The position numbers and the translations under genes are program-made. Source: Chloridium humicola (lineage: Eukaryota; Ascomycota; Sordariomycetes; Chaetosphaeriales; Chaetosphaeriaceae). Taken from it: a DNA stretch of 64,000 nt. The DNA lies in NCBI GenBank assembly GCA_027569505.1, contig JAPDFF010000082.1, forward strand, positions 1-64,000, given 5' to 3'. Numbering within the stretch: the first letter of the stretch is position 1; every line of letters starts with the position of its first letter. This document shows, one piece after another, positions 22,366-32,302 of this stretch. The notes below the pieces were generated by a model. The model was not told where the DNA came from. It was given only the letters and a program-made list of their open reading frames with translations, and made no database searches.

Positions 22366-25293
22366 TCAATTCTTCTTCAAGCCATCCAGATACCAGTTCT
22401 CATGCTTGTGCGGGTAGCCGTGCGGAAAGGTAATCGGATACGGCGGCATGATTTTGTTCTCGGCCGTCTGGGAAACAACATCCTTGCGGATGTACATTTG
22501 CGAGGCGCCGATCGTGTGCGGGGCGCAGCTCTTGTCGAGGCCGTACTCGTGGTAGTCGGCTTTGATGAGATCGCGGGCTTCGTCGGTCAGGACATCGCCA
22601 CTGTATCGTGTTAGTCTCAGCATCCAAAAATACGAGAGTGCCAATGGAAGGGGTGACTTACTCCATCGGGGTGTGAGACGAGTCCCGCCAAATCATGGCC
22701 GCCGGCCTGGCCTTACTCAGCATGACGATGCTTCGCACAGGAAAGTATGGGTCAACGGTGTACACCAGTGTGTGCTCATCAATGAGCTGGTATCCCTCCT
22801 GCCCGGCGGCATTAACTACTTTGACAGGTGGGAGGTGCGCCATCTCCAAGATCTCGCCCAGGCGGCCCAGGGCATCCTTGTCCTCCTCGGTGTATTCCAA
22901 GTCATGCAGGTAGATGGGTACATCAGGCAGGTCAGCGTCGCCTGCATACCCCGCGGTCGGGGCCATCTTCTCGAGCTTCTTGATGTCGTCGTCACTCATC
23001 TCCTCAGGACAACCCGAGGCGTTCTGGATGATACTCATCCTCTTGAAGTAGTGCTTGGCCAGCTCATGCTCGACCCCGCGCTTCGACGCCATCAGCTTCA
23101 GGAAGGACGCGCACTCGATGGCCGCGACGTGGCGGAGCATGGCCTGGAGTGGGTCATGGTGCTCCACACAGCGTTTGTTGAACACTTTCGTGAGCGCCGC
23201 GTCTCTAATGACCTCGCGGTAGATATGATCTGCCTTGGCGCCCTCGAACGGACTGCCGTTCTCCTTAACGTTCCTGAATGACCCCAAGCCAAAGCAGACA
23301 ATCTTCTTGACGCCCCACTTCCACAGGGGAAGGAAGTAGTGCTGGTAGCGGTAGAATTGCTGGCAGAGGCAGATCCGCTTGCAGAATATGGGGTGCTCGA
23401 CTTCGGTGCGGCCGAGGACCTTAAGGAACTCTTCGCAGATAACCTTGGGAGGGGCTGACGATGTGGCTGGCTGGGGCTTCCGGAAGCTGTGCGGGACATA
23501 CTAGGTCCTCAGCATTTTGGCAAGCCTTGCCACCTGCTCACTGTGCTCTCTGTTCTTGGTTAGGAGTCTCCGCTCTCCAGCCATCGGGTCCGGAAGCGCG
23601 CTGCGGAGGAAGTAGAACGCCAGCTTGTCAGTAACGCCCTTTGTGGCGACGTGTCTCTTAGCTGTCCAGAGAGGGTAGCGCCGGTATCTCTTCTTCAAAT
23701 CATCGATGACCTCTTTCGGCAGCTTGTTCTTCCTGAACACAAAACAGTCAGCATGTCTCTCCCACACCCACTCTCAACCATCACTTACCCATCCTCATAC
23801 ACCTGATCCGCGCACAACATCCCAGCCACGTCCCTCTCCCCCAGCACCGCCTCCCAAACAGCCCCACCACCCCCAGGAACCGCAAACACAAAAGTATTCC
23901 GACCCAACTCTTCCTTCCCTTCGTCACCATCAACAACCCTCACCGAAAGGTCAATATCCTCACCCCAGGCAGCAGCACCCTCGACCCCACCAGCAGCAAC
24001 AGCCGCCACGACCCTGGCGCGCATGACCCCGTACAGGTGCTGCTGCAAGGGCGATTCCTTTACCGCCACCGCTTGTTTGCTGCTCTCACCCTCGCCAATC
24101 TCACCAAAACCAGACCGTGCCTCACCACTCTGTCCTCCACCAAACCCCATCTCAACACCCCGTCCCTCCCGTCCCTCACCCCTACCTCCCTTACCCTCCC
24201 CCGCAGCCGTCGCAACCGCAGCCGCCGCCCTCTTCTTCGCCGCAATCGCCGCCGCAACCACCCCCCCTTTCTTCTCCACAACCGCAGCCTCAATTACCAC
24301 CTCTTCCTTCGCTTTCTTCGCAGCAATCGCCGCCGCAACCACCCCCCCTTTCTTTTCAGCCGCCACTTTCTTCTCAGCCGCCTCTTTCTTCGCTTTCTTC
24401 GCCGCAATTGCAGCTGCGAGTGCTCCGCCTTTCTTTGAAGCAGCAGCCACCAGCACCACCTCAGCTGCCGACGCCGGCTTCTTGTCGACAAGGCCGAAAC
24501 ACACAACTTTGGTGATGGACAGGTCGGGTGTGGATGAGGCGAGGTGAGTGGAGATGTCGAAGAGTTTGAGAAAGGGGCCGTATTTTTTTGCGGAGGGGGT
24601 GAGGTAGGTCGGGGTGTGGTGGGGGCGAGGGGTGGGGGCCGGGAGGGGGCTGGTGGTTGGGGTTTTGCCTTTGTTGGTGGGAGGGTTGGTGTTGTCAATG
24701 GGATTGGTGACGTTGTCGGTGGTCTTGCTGTTGGTGTCGAGGTTCTCGGTGTTGAGGTCCTCGGTGTCAAGCTTTTCAGTGTCGAGCTTCTCGGTGACAT
24801 CCTTATCGGTGTCCTTCTCGCCGTCGTTCTTCTCGCCGTCGTTCTTCTCGCCGTAGTTCTTCTTGTTATCGCTCTTCTCGCCGTCGTTCTTCTCGCCGTA
24901 GTTCTTCTCGTTGTCGCTCTTCTCGTTGTCGCTCTTCTCGTTGTCGCTCTTCTCATTGTCGCTCTTCTCGTTGTCGCTCTTCTCGTTGTCGCTCTTCTCG
25001 TTGTCGCTCTTCTCGTTGTCGTTCTTCTCGTTGTCCTTTTTATCAGACTCCTTGTCAGCGCTCGTGTCCTGGCTCAAGGGGAAGCTTTCCGTCGCGGGAG
25101 AGTCGGCGATGATGAAGCCGGACCGTTTGGGACTGTTGGTAAGAAAGCCGGTGTGGATGGGGTAGTCATCGCGGTCGGCGAAATCCAAGATGGCCACTCT
25201 GGCCAAGAGGGGGTCGGTGAGGTGAGAAGGGGGGTCGAATGTCGGGTTTTTCTGGCCTGGGGTGAGGTCGTCGTTGGTGGTGTGGTCGCCCAT
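22366..25293 (-). CDS. SRR1-like domain protein with Lys/Asp/Glu repeat region
   Basis: Best model: exons 25293-23789, 23732-23542, 23466-22662 and 22600-22366 (TGA), 911 residues. Introns 23788-23733 and 22661-22601 are clear (GTAAGT donors; CTAAC branch in the latter). The third, 23541-23467, is inferred: without it the frame is intact except for one TAG at 23503-23501. Removing 75 bases (donor GTGAGC, acceptor CCAG) keeps the frame and drops the TAG. The N-terminal 180 residues are a tandem repeat of about DNEKS. Near residue 240 is an SRR1-like start (ITKVVCFGL) interrupted by a Lys/Ala-rich repeat of 80-100 residues. The C-terminal third has the SRR1 features KKIVCFGLGSF, PIYLHDLEYTEEDKDAL, YQLIDEHTLVYTVDPYFPV and RPAAMIWRD. 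SRR1 proteins are linked to circadian or heme-related regulation in other eukaryotes; the role here is unknown. Two half SRR1 starts suggest a duplicated or expanded domain. Confidence 0.7.
24805..25040 (-). repeat. 15-bp coding minisatellite (unit encodes DNEKS)
   Basis: On the plus strand the unit is about CTTCTCGTTGTCGCT. Some eight near-perfect copies lie at 24905-25034, with diverged copies down to 24805 coding NYGEK/NDGEK variants. All units are 15 bases or multiples, so the SRR1-like frame is preserved. The opposite strand is also open across the array, which is a by-product of the repeat. Confidence 0.85.
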
Positions 25294-25844
25294 CGTGGTA
25301 ATAGTCGGTCAGATTGAACGCTAACTGTAGGAAGAGGTGTGGAACGAGCTGTGAACTGGGAATTAGAATAGGGGACTGTGAGTGTTTAAATTACCGAGCA
25401 GCGAAGAGACCTGAGAGTTGTGAACCTTTGAAACGAGATTTGACAAAGTGCGTTGTCCTGAAGGACGTGGGGAGAACAAGCCACTATTCTTTTCACGTTC
25501 AGTGGAGGAAAGAGGCATCGGGGTCCTTCCAGCAGGTCCTTAGAACGCGTCAACCACAGCCCGTTGCCCACCTGGTTGCCTGAACGCCTTACAAGTGGCG
25601 ATAAGCGTGATAGCAGAGGACCGTTTCTATGTTCGTAGATGTCTTACCAAAGGGCAGAAACCATTTCTCTAACCCAGGCACGCCAGGCACAGTTGGCCCG
25701 TGACCTGTCACCGTCCCTTCACAGACCCCACAGTCCCTTCAGCCATCGCTGTCCTTCGAGCCATTGCTGTCCCTTAAGTCATCGCTGTTACTTCAACTCA
25801 CCCCATCCCTTTAAACCCTAACATCTCCTTCAACCCGCCACCTA
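25294..25844. other. SRR1-like promoter and downstream flank of the ankyrin gene
   Basis: No gene seen. The piece next to 25293 is the promoter of the SRR1-like gene. The part at 25720-25800 contains a loose repeat of 'CCTTCAGCCATCGCTGTCC'-like phrases. The ankyrin gene ends at 25845. Confidence 0.55.
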
Positions 25845-28800
25845 TCAAACCCTCAACCCCACCAAACCCTCACACACCCCCTCAACCCCTTCCCCTTCCT
25901 CCCCCTCCCACCCCCCATCCCCTCCACCCCTCCACTCCAACTCCCCATGCCCCCTCAACCACGCCCACTCATGCGCCCCCCAAACCAACCCCTCCACCGC
26001 CATCCCCCTAGCCACCGCACACCCCTCAGCATTAAGTATCTCTCTCAACACACCCCTCGCACTCTCCCCCTGCGGCTGACACTGCTGTGTCCAGGAGGCA
26101 CCGTGGGAGACCAGCAGGGCGATGGTGTCTGTGAGGAAGCTGGCACGGGTGATAAGGCGGCAGGTGCAGGTGTGGATTGGGCGTGGGGTTGGCTTTTCTG
26201 ATGGTGAGGATTCTTCTGGGGAGGTGTTGGATGAGGGTTGGTTGGAGGGGTCTGGTGGGGAGGGTGGTTGTTGAGTGTGGGGTGGTGGAGGTGGGGGTGG
26301 GGGTGTTTTCGGGACGACGTGGGCTTTGTAAAAGGTTTTGAGGAGGTAGTACAGCGGGGTTAGATAGCCGGTGACTTCGTTTTGGGAGATGCAGTTTGTT
26401 CTGTCGAAAGTGGCGTTGACGTCCAGTTTGTGATGGTCGAGGATGACGCGGATGATGTCCGGGTTGGGTTCGTGGGCGGTGGCGTCGAGGGCCATGAAGA
26501 GGAGTTCCGTGGCGCTGTCCTCGCGCGGGGGTAGGCTGACTGTGTGCTTGAACATGAGCTCCAGCAGGTCTGCTCGCCCAATCTCGACGGCGACCGCGGC
26601 GGGGTAGAGGTAGGGGTGGATGTTTCGCTCGCTGTCCCAGGGGCCTCGAGCGCGGGGCGGGCATTCCCCGGGAGGTCTGAACCGGCGGCCGTAGAGGGGG
26701 AAGGGGCGCTTGAGGAGGAGCTTGAGGATGGTCTTGGCTGTCTCCGGGTTGTAGTCGTCGACGGCGATGGCACCCGGACGCTCGTTGGATACCACCCAGC
26801 CTGCGGGCACTGGACTGCCGTAGGATATGCCGCCTTGGCTGTGTGCGGTACAGTCCATGACAGCCTCAATGAGTTCGATGGCCCCTTCCTTGTCGGACAA
26901 CTGGCAAGCGCACAGGATAATTTCCTCATACCGCTCGTCGCGCGCAAGCTGGGCGGTATCGCCCTCAATGGCGGACGCAGCTGGCCGGTCGCCTAATAGG
27001 CGGTTTTCGAGCAACACCAACACCGCAGCCTGGCGCAGAAAGCCTTGCTGGGCAAAATTAACGGCGGGATGCGGTAATATTTCACCATGAGGATCTTCGA
27101 CCGGTTCGTAGTTCAGGACACCGGCAGCAGTGTCTGGCAAGAAATCCAACATCCATTCCACCAACCCAGGGGAGGAGAAGCGGGGGAAGTTACGGGGATC
27201 TGTAGGCGAGAGATACCTCAGAGAGACGGGCGGGAGATCTGAAGGTGTGATATTGTAGCGCCCGACCATCCTAAAATAGCAAGAGTCAGCCAGGGCCTTG
27301 ACGAAGATGCTGTAACATACCATATGGCGAATGTATGAACCGGACCACCGGCTACTAAGGCCGCACAGAGCAACTCCACGGCCCAAGACGTCAACAACTC
27401 CTTCTCTCCGGTGTATTGGACTGCCACCAACTCCAAGACCGTCTCGAGCTGGTCAAAATAACCTGCGGTAAACCAAGTCGGCCCATTTTTCGGGTTGTGG
27501 TTGAACAGCGCCCTGAAAGCACTCGATCTGGACGGTATACCCCCAGCCCCCCAGCCGATAAAGTTGGCTCCCAGTTTGAGGAGAGTGATAATAGTCTCCA
27601 GATAGACCCGTGGGTCTTTGTACATGAGTGAAGAAGAGGAGGGTGACAGGGCGGACGCCATAGGCGTGGGCTCCGTCTCCGGCGTCGTGTCCTCTGGATG
27701 CGCAGCTCTCAGCTCCAGCTGGCCACCAGCAGCAACGAGGAGCTTGATTGCCGCGGCCTGGCCCTGACTGGCAGCCATATGCAAAGCCGACATATTCTGT
27801 AGGCCCTCCAGCAGATCTGGCACATCGCGGTCCTCGAGGTCGAGGTCGAGAAGGGCATTCGGATCGGCTCGTGCGGCCAACAGCTGCTTCAAAAGAGATA
27901 GCAACGCCTCCTCGCCGTCGGTCGTCACCACCGGGGGTTGCCGCGATACAACGCCCTCCATGTACTCCTTCAAGAGATGGGAGAGTGAGCATAGAACCGA
28001 GGGGCATGGCCGAGGCAACTTCCACATGCGCGCGAAGCACAGTTGAAGGGCGAGATTCAGTTCGGCGGGTTTACACTTGATCAGGCCAAGAAGAAACTCT
28101 GCATCGCGGTATCGTCCTTGGGAGCAAAGAAGGTTGAGGGGAGCAAAAACCTCGCGGTCGTTCAGGGAGATGTGCTGCAGCGAGTCGACACCTTGCTCCA
28201 AAAGCCACCGTCCTGTTGTGCGGACATGTCCCGCTGCCACAGCCCAATCCAGCGGGCGGAGCCCTTTGCCGTCCTGCTGCTCGAGAAGCAGGGCATTTCC
28301 CTCAGACCCCTCGATTGCTGTGTGGTGATCGAGCAAGAGCTCGCAGGCAGCGACGTCGCCTCGCAGCGCGGCACTGTGAAACGCGGTAGTCCCAGGGCAT
28401 GAAGATGGGCGAGTCAGATAGTTTCTACCAACGTCGAGATAGCTATCACCGCGGTCGAGGAACAGGCGGAGAAGTTGGGTGTGGCCGGAACAAATTGCGA
28501 TGTGTACGGGGGTCCATACTGGGGCACGCTCCTCGCAGTTGAGACCGGGACATGTGGGCGTGAGACAGTCGCACAGTCCCTGGCACAGCATTTTCGAATC
28601 GGCTCCGTGGGAAAGGAGTGTCTCAACCGCTTGTTGGTTGCCCAGCTTGGTTGCCAGGTGGAGGGCGGTCCAAGAATACCAACAGAACATCAACGACCCA
28701 ACGGGCCGGCAACAAAACCTGGCGGCTTCAACCAAAACCCCAACGTTGTGCAGGCCGTTTTCGTTGTCCCGTTCCCATGTTTCAAGGGAGTCAGGCAAGT

Positions 28801-29302
28801 CGCCGTTGGCAGCAGCCATGTACCAAGTGCGGAACAGTCGGTCTCCCAGCTCCAGCGGCTGATCCGGCCTGCACTTTTCGGCCCATACTATGCGCTCTTG
28901 CACGAGCTTTGCCACGAGGTGACTGTCGACTCTGGGTGCTAGATGGCGGTGGAGGCCCTGTGCATCCAGCACATCCCGGCGGATGCTGTCGGGCAAGGCG
29001 GAGTGGAAGCGAGCGTTGGCGTCAACTCCGCGGTCCAGGAGTGTTTGCAAGAGGCCAAGCTCGTTGTTCTCAATAGCCCAAATCAAAGCCTCTTCGCCCG
29101 CCCGCTCGCCCTCCTGGGAGATGTTGTCGTACAGGAGTGAGAGCACGCGTCCAGAGAGCGGGCGGTTGCACTGGGCCAGGGCAACGACGGAGCCCAGTGC
29201 CTGGGCTTCAAAAAGATATCCAAGAATTCCGCCTAGAAGCTCCAAGGGGAGACTCTCAATTGTGGCGGCATCACCGGCGCCTGGGAGGGAAACAGTCTCC
29301 AT
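25845..29302 (-). CDS. F-box-like and ankyrin-repeat protein
   Basis: Two exons, 29302-27321 and 27270-25845 (TGA), joined over a 50-base intron with GTATGT donor and TTTTAG acceptor; 1,135 residues. Residues 14-60 look like a fungal F-box (IESLPLELLGGILGYL, then ALAQCNRPLSGRVLSLLYDN). Ankyrin repeats follow, the best ones being TALHLATKLGNQQAVETLLSHGAD, TPVHIAICSGHTQLLRLFLDRG, TAFHSAALRGDVAACELLLDH and SALHMAASQGQAAAIKLLVAAG. The spacing between repeats is irregular. The second exon continues with weaker ankyrin-like helices, a Pro-rich linker with a run of prolines, and a Gly/Glu-rich end. F-box/ankyrin proteins are expected to be substrate receptors of SCF ubiquitin ligases, but the substrate is unknown. 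The family is large and variable in filamentous fungi. It is head-to-head with the DCC1-like gene. Confidence 0.83.
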
Positions 29303-29708
29303 GTCGTCAACTGCCTTGTGGTGGAAAATGTGGTGGAAACTGTGTTGTGAAGCAGTCTCGCCGCTTGGTGGACACCAGCCTTTTGGGGCTTCCCCTCAAC
29401 TCCTCGACAACATGGCTGTCAGCATCCATGTCGTCGGAACGAAGTCTGTCCGTGGCCGGGGTTGTGTGCTCCAACATCAGCTTTGCCCTCTCTGGGATGT
29501 GGTTGTGGGGGAAGGGCGTTGAATTTCAGGGGTTTTTGAGGAGGGAAGCGGGGATCCCTGCACGAGCATGGGGTACTCCAGCCACTACGCCATTATCAGT
29601 CTAGCGCGGGCCGCTCCACACACCTCAACCTTCAATCAGCCCTGTGAGCTTGAACCCTGACCTCACCACCCCCAACCCTTCAACATCCACCCCACCAAAC
29701 CAATCCCC
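29303..29708. promoter_or_regulatory. Divergent promoter region ankyrin gene / DCC1-like gene
   Basis: The two start codons are 406 bases apart and point away from each other. The segment on the DCC1 side is CA/CC-rich. No defined element is seen. Confidence 0.5.
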
Positions 29709-30153
29709 ATGTCAACCCAAGACACCATCACCACCATCCCCCTCTCCCATGCCCCCGACGGGACGGGGTACAAGCTCCTCGAGCTCCCACCCGAACTCCT
29801 CGAGCTCCTCGAGAGCCAAGACCCTCCCACGTGCGCACCGCCCCCCACCCCACCACCACTACCTCCCATCAATCTCACTAACCCCCCCTCACAGTCTCAC
29901 CCTCCACCCCTCCCCCACCGCCGCCCTCCTAAAAACCCCCTCCAAGACCTACTCCCTGCGGCAAAAGAACACGTCCAACGCCCTGATTCTCCTAACACCA
30001 AGTCCAGTTGGTCAGGGCGATGACCCAGGCGGACTAATTGCCATTGCCACGGTGCATGAGACGGTGGAGTTGGTGCCTGAGGCTGAGGAGGCGGTGACTG
30101 CGGCGCCGACGGCGAGGGGGAAGTGGCATGAGAAGTTTGGGAGGGGGAGGTAG
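29709..30153 (+). CDS. DCC1: DCC1-like sister chromatid cohesion protein (short)
   Basis: Exons 29709-29830 and 29895-30153 (TAG) give 126 residues; the 64-base intron has a GTGCGC donor, CTAAC branch and CAG acceptor and its removal restores the frame. Dcc1 is part of the Ctf18-Dcc1-Ctf8 alternative clamp loader for PCNA, needed for cohesion. Family features visible: an N-terminal YKLLELPPELLELLE, then LKTPSKTYSLRQKNTSNALILL and a short GLIAIATVHETVELVPE strand-helix. It ends in GKWHEKFGRGR. Known yeast and animal Dcc1 proteins are far longer (about 380 residues) because of winged-helix repeats, which are missing here. Either the fungal protein is naturally short, or a downstream exon was missed or lost. 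The unusual donor makes the first junction slightly less certain. Confidence 0.68.
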
Positions 30154-31496
30154 GCAGGAAGCTGGGGGAGTGGAGAGTGTTGGGACTGAGGAGGGTGAGG
30201 GGAAGGGATTAGATGGTCGAGAGGAGGGGCTTGGGGAATGAATGTTGGAGGCATCAAACTACAGTAGTAACGGAGAGAAGCACAACGCGCGAGAAACTCG
30301 CGACCATGTATTGTGACATGGTAAACTCCCATTTCTTGACCATACACTGAAGAAGCCGTGGTGGTGAGATGCGCAAGTGCCTGACCAAGAACACCCGGGC
30401 GCTCTCAGCCACCACTCACCCAATCCTAAACCTACAATACAGGCGCCCCGCGTCCAAGCCCGACTCTTTCGATGCTCGACCAGGAGGCACCATATGGAAG
30501 ATCACTTGCCCACCACCATGTAGATCCTCCCTCCTAAACCAGAAACGCCATCCCTGACAGACCCCAGAGTCGCCAGCATCATTCCCATCTCACTGACCCA
30601 GAACCCCAGATAACGACCAAACCCAGCCCATGACCCCGCACCAAATAAGACCGTGTGCCTGACCAAAACACCCATCCGCCATCAAACGCCTTCTCATGCC
30701 CCAGCCGCCATGATTATCCCACGTCTCCTTCTCTTGCCGACACAGCAAAACTAACCCTTCCAAAGAAAAAGCCACAGCCGACCAAGCTGAGCCAAACGCC
30801 GCGCATTAAAACCCACTCCATCACCTCCGAAACCAAATTCTCTGACCGGGCATGAGATCAGCCACGTACAAGACAAACAAGACATGCATCCCGCAAAACC
30901 GAACTCCGTGGTGTGAATGGGGTATCGATACCGGGGATGACGTGATCTGGAAATCAAAGAAAGCAAAGAAAATAACGAAAGAAGAGAACTGAAAGGATAC
31001 CCAGACGCGGACCAAAAGAACCCCAAAAACTTAAACCGCCAAAAGAAAACCCGAACGAGTGGCGGAGACCTGACCGAGTCTCAAGTGACCAGGAAAAAAA
31101 AGAACCCAACCAGAACCACGTGCGTCCCAACACGCACCCACCCAACGCCGTGCTGACCAACCACGGGCAGCCTTACCAGACCAAACGGCGCGATCATGAC
31201 CGATGACCGCGCCTTTCCATGCCCAACCTCAATAGCCGACTCAGCTCGTCCCCTTCATTTCGCCCTCCCACCCCGCCTCCTCGAGGCTCTCCCCCCCGCG
31301 CTGCTCCATACCCACGATCAGGTCGGAGCACCCATCTTTCCGCCTGCGACACTCCCCGCCCACCTCCCTGGTCCCCTTCTTGCACCACCACCCTCTGCTT
31401 GACAACCTGCCCCCCACCTCCATAACCATCCGCAAAACCCCCCTCCCACCTCTCCACCATCTCCCCCCTCTCCCCCACCCCTCCCACCGCCGGGTC
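30154..31496. other. Region between DCC1-like and RBR genes
   Basis: About 1.34 kb with no recognisable gene of its own. The first part is the DCC1-like 3' flank. 30370-31160 is rich in A and C and has only short open frames. 31197-31496 is an open, in-frame continuation of the RBR gene after its TAG (100 codons to a TGA at 31196-31194). Confidence 0.55.
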
Positions 31497-32268
31497 CTAC
31501 CACGGCAGCGGATCCGGAAGCGGGTTCCACGGCGGCAGTTCCGGCAGCGGCTGCCTCGGAATCGGCGATTGCATATCCACCCCCACCACACCCACCCGAT
31601 ATATCTGCTCCGGCGGCTGGCCGGCCGCGCGGAGGTTATTGTTGTTGTCTGCCTGTCCCTGTGCTTGCGCCCGCACCTGTGCCTGTGCCTGTGCCTGTGC
31701 CCGTGCCCGCGCTTGTACCTCAGCCAGTGCTTGAGCGCGTGCCTCCGCTTGGGTCCGGGCCAGGGCTGGGGCTCGAGCTTGGGCTTCGGCCTGGGCCTGG
31801 GCATGGGCCCGGACTTGCTGGTCTCGAATTTGAACCTGAGCTTGAGCCTCATTCCGGGTTCGGGCTTGAGACCGAACAACGGCTTGGAGTCGAGGCTTGT
31901 ATCGCATTTCGGGGAGGCGGGTGCTGGTGAGGAGGGAGTTTTGTAAGTCTGCTACGGTGGTGGCTCCGGTGGCGGTTGCGGCGGCGGAGATGGCGGCGGC
32001 TACGGTGGCGGCGGCGCTGGCAGGAGTAGCGCTGCCACGAGCAGCAGCAGCACCACCCGCAGCCCCGCCAGGAGTAGCGCCACCATAAGCAGCAGCAGTG
32101 CCGGCAGCAGTAGCGCCGCCAGCCGCATTACGACCGTCCCACGGCTGTTCAAACTGCGGCAGATTCCACGGCGAGTCCGGCCGGTGCCCAAGCCTCCTCG
32201 GATCAATAGTATCGTTGTCAATCCGAACAGGCACAGCAGCCTGCTGGTGAACACCACCCCCATTCCCC

Positions 32269-32302
<34 letters not shown>

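Noticed and set aside
24544..25317. 257-codon plus-strand frame with LLVVALL-like repeats
   Set aside because: It is the reverse complement of the DNEKS minisatellite; a 15-base repeat without stops stays open on both strands. No ATG-supported domain.
31194..31487. Separate 97-residue gene on the minus strand
   Set aside because: It is in the same frame as and directly after the RBR stop, without its own ATG; better seen as the extension discussed in the findings.
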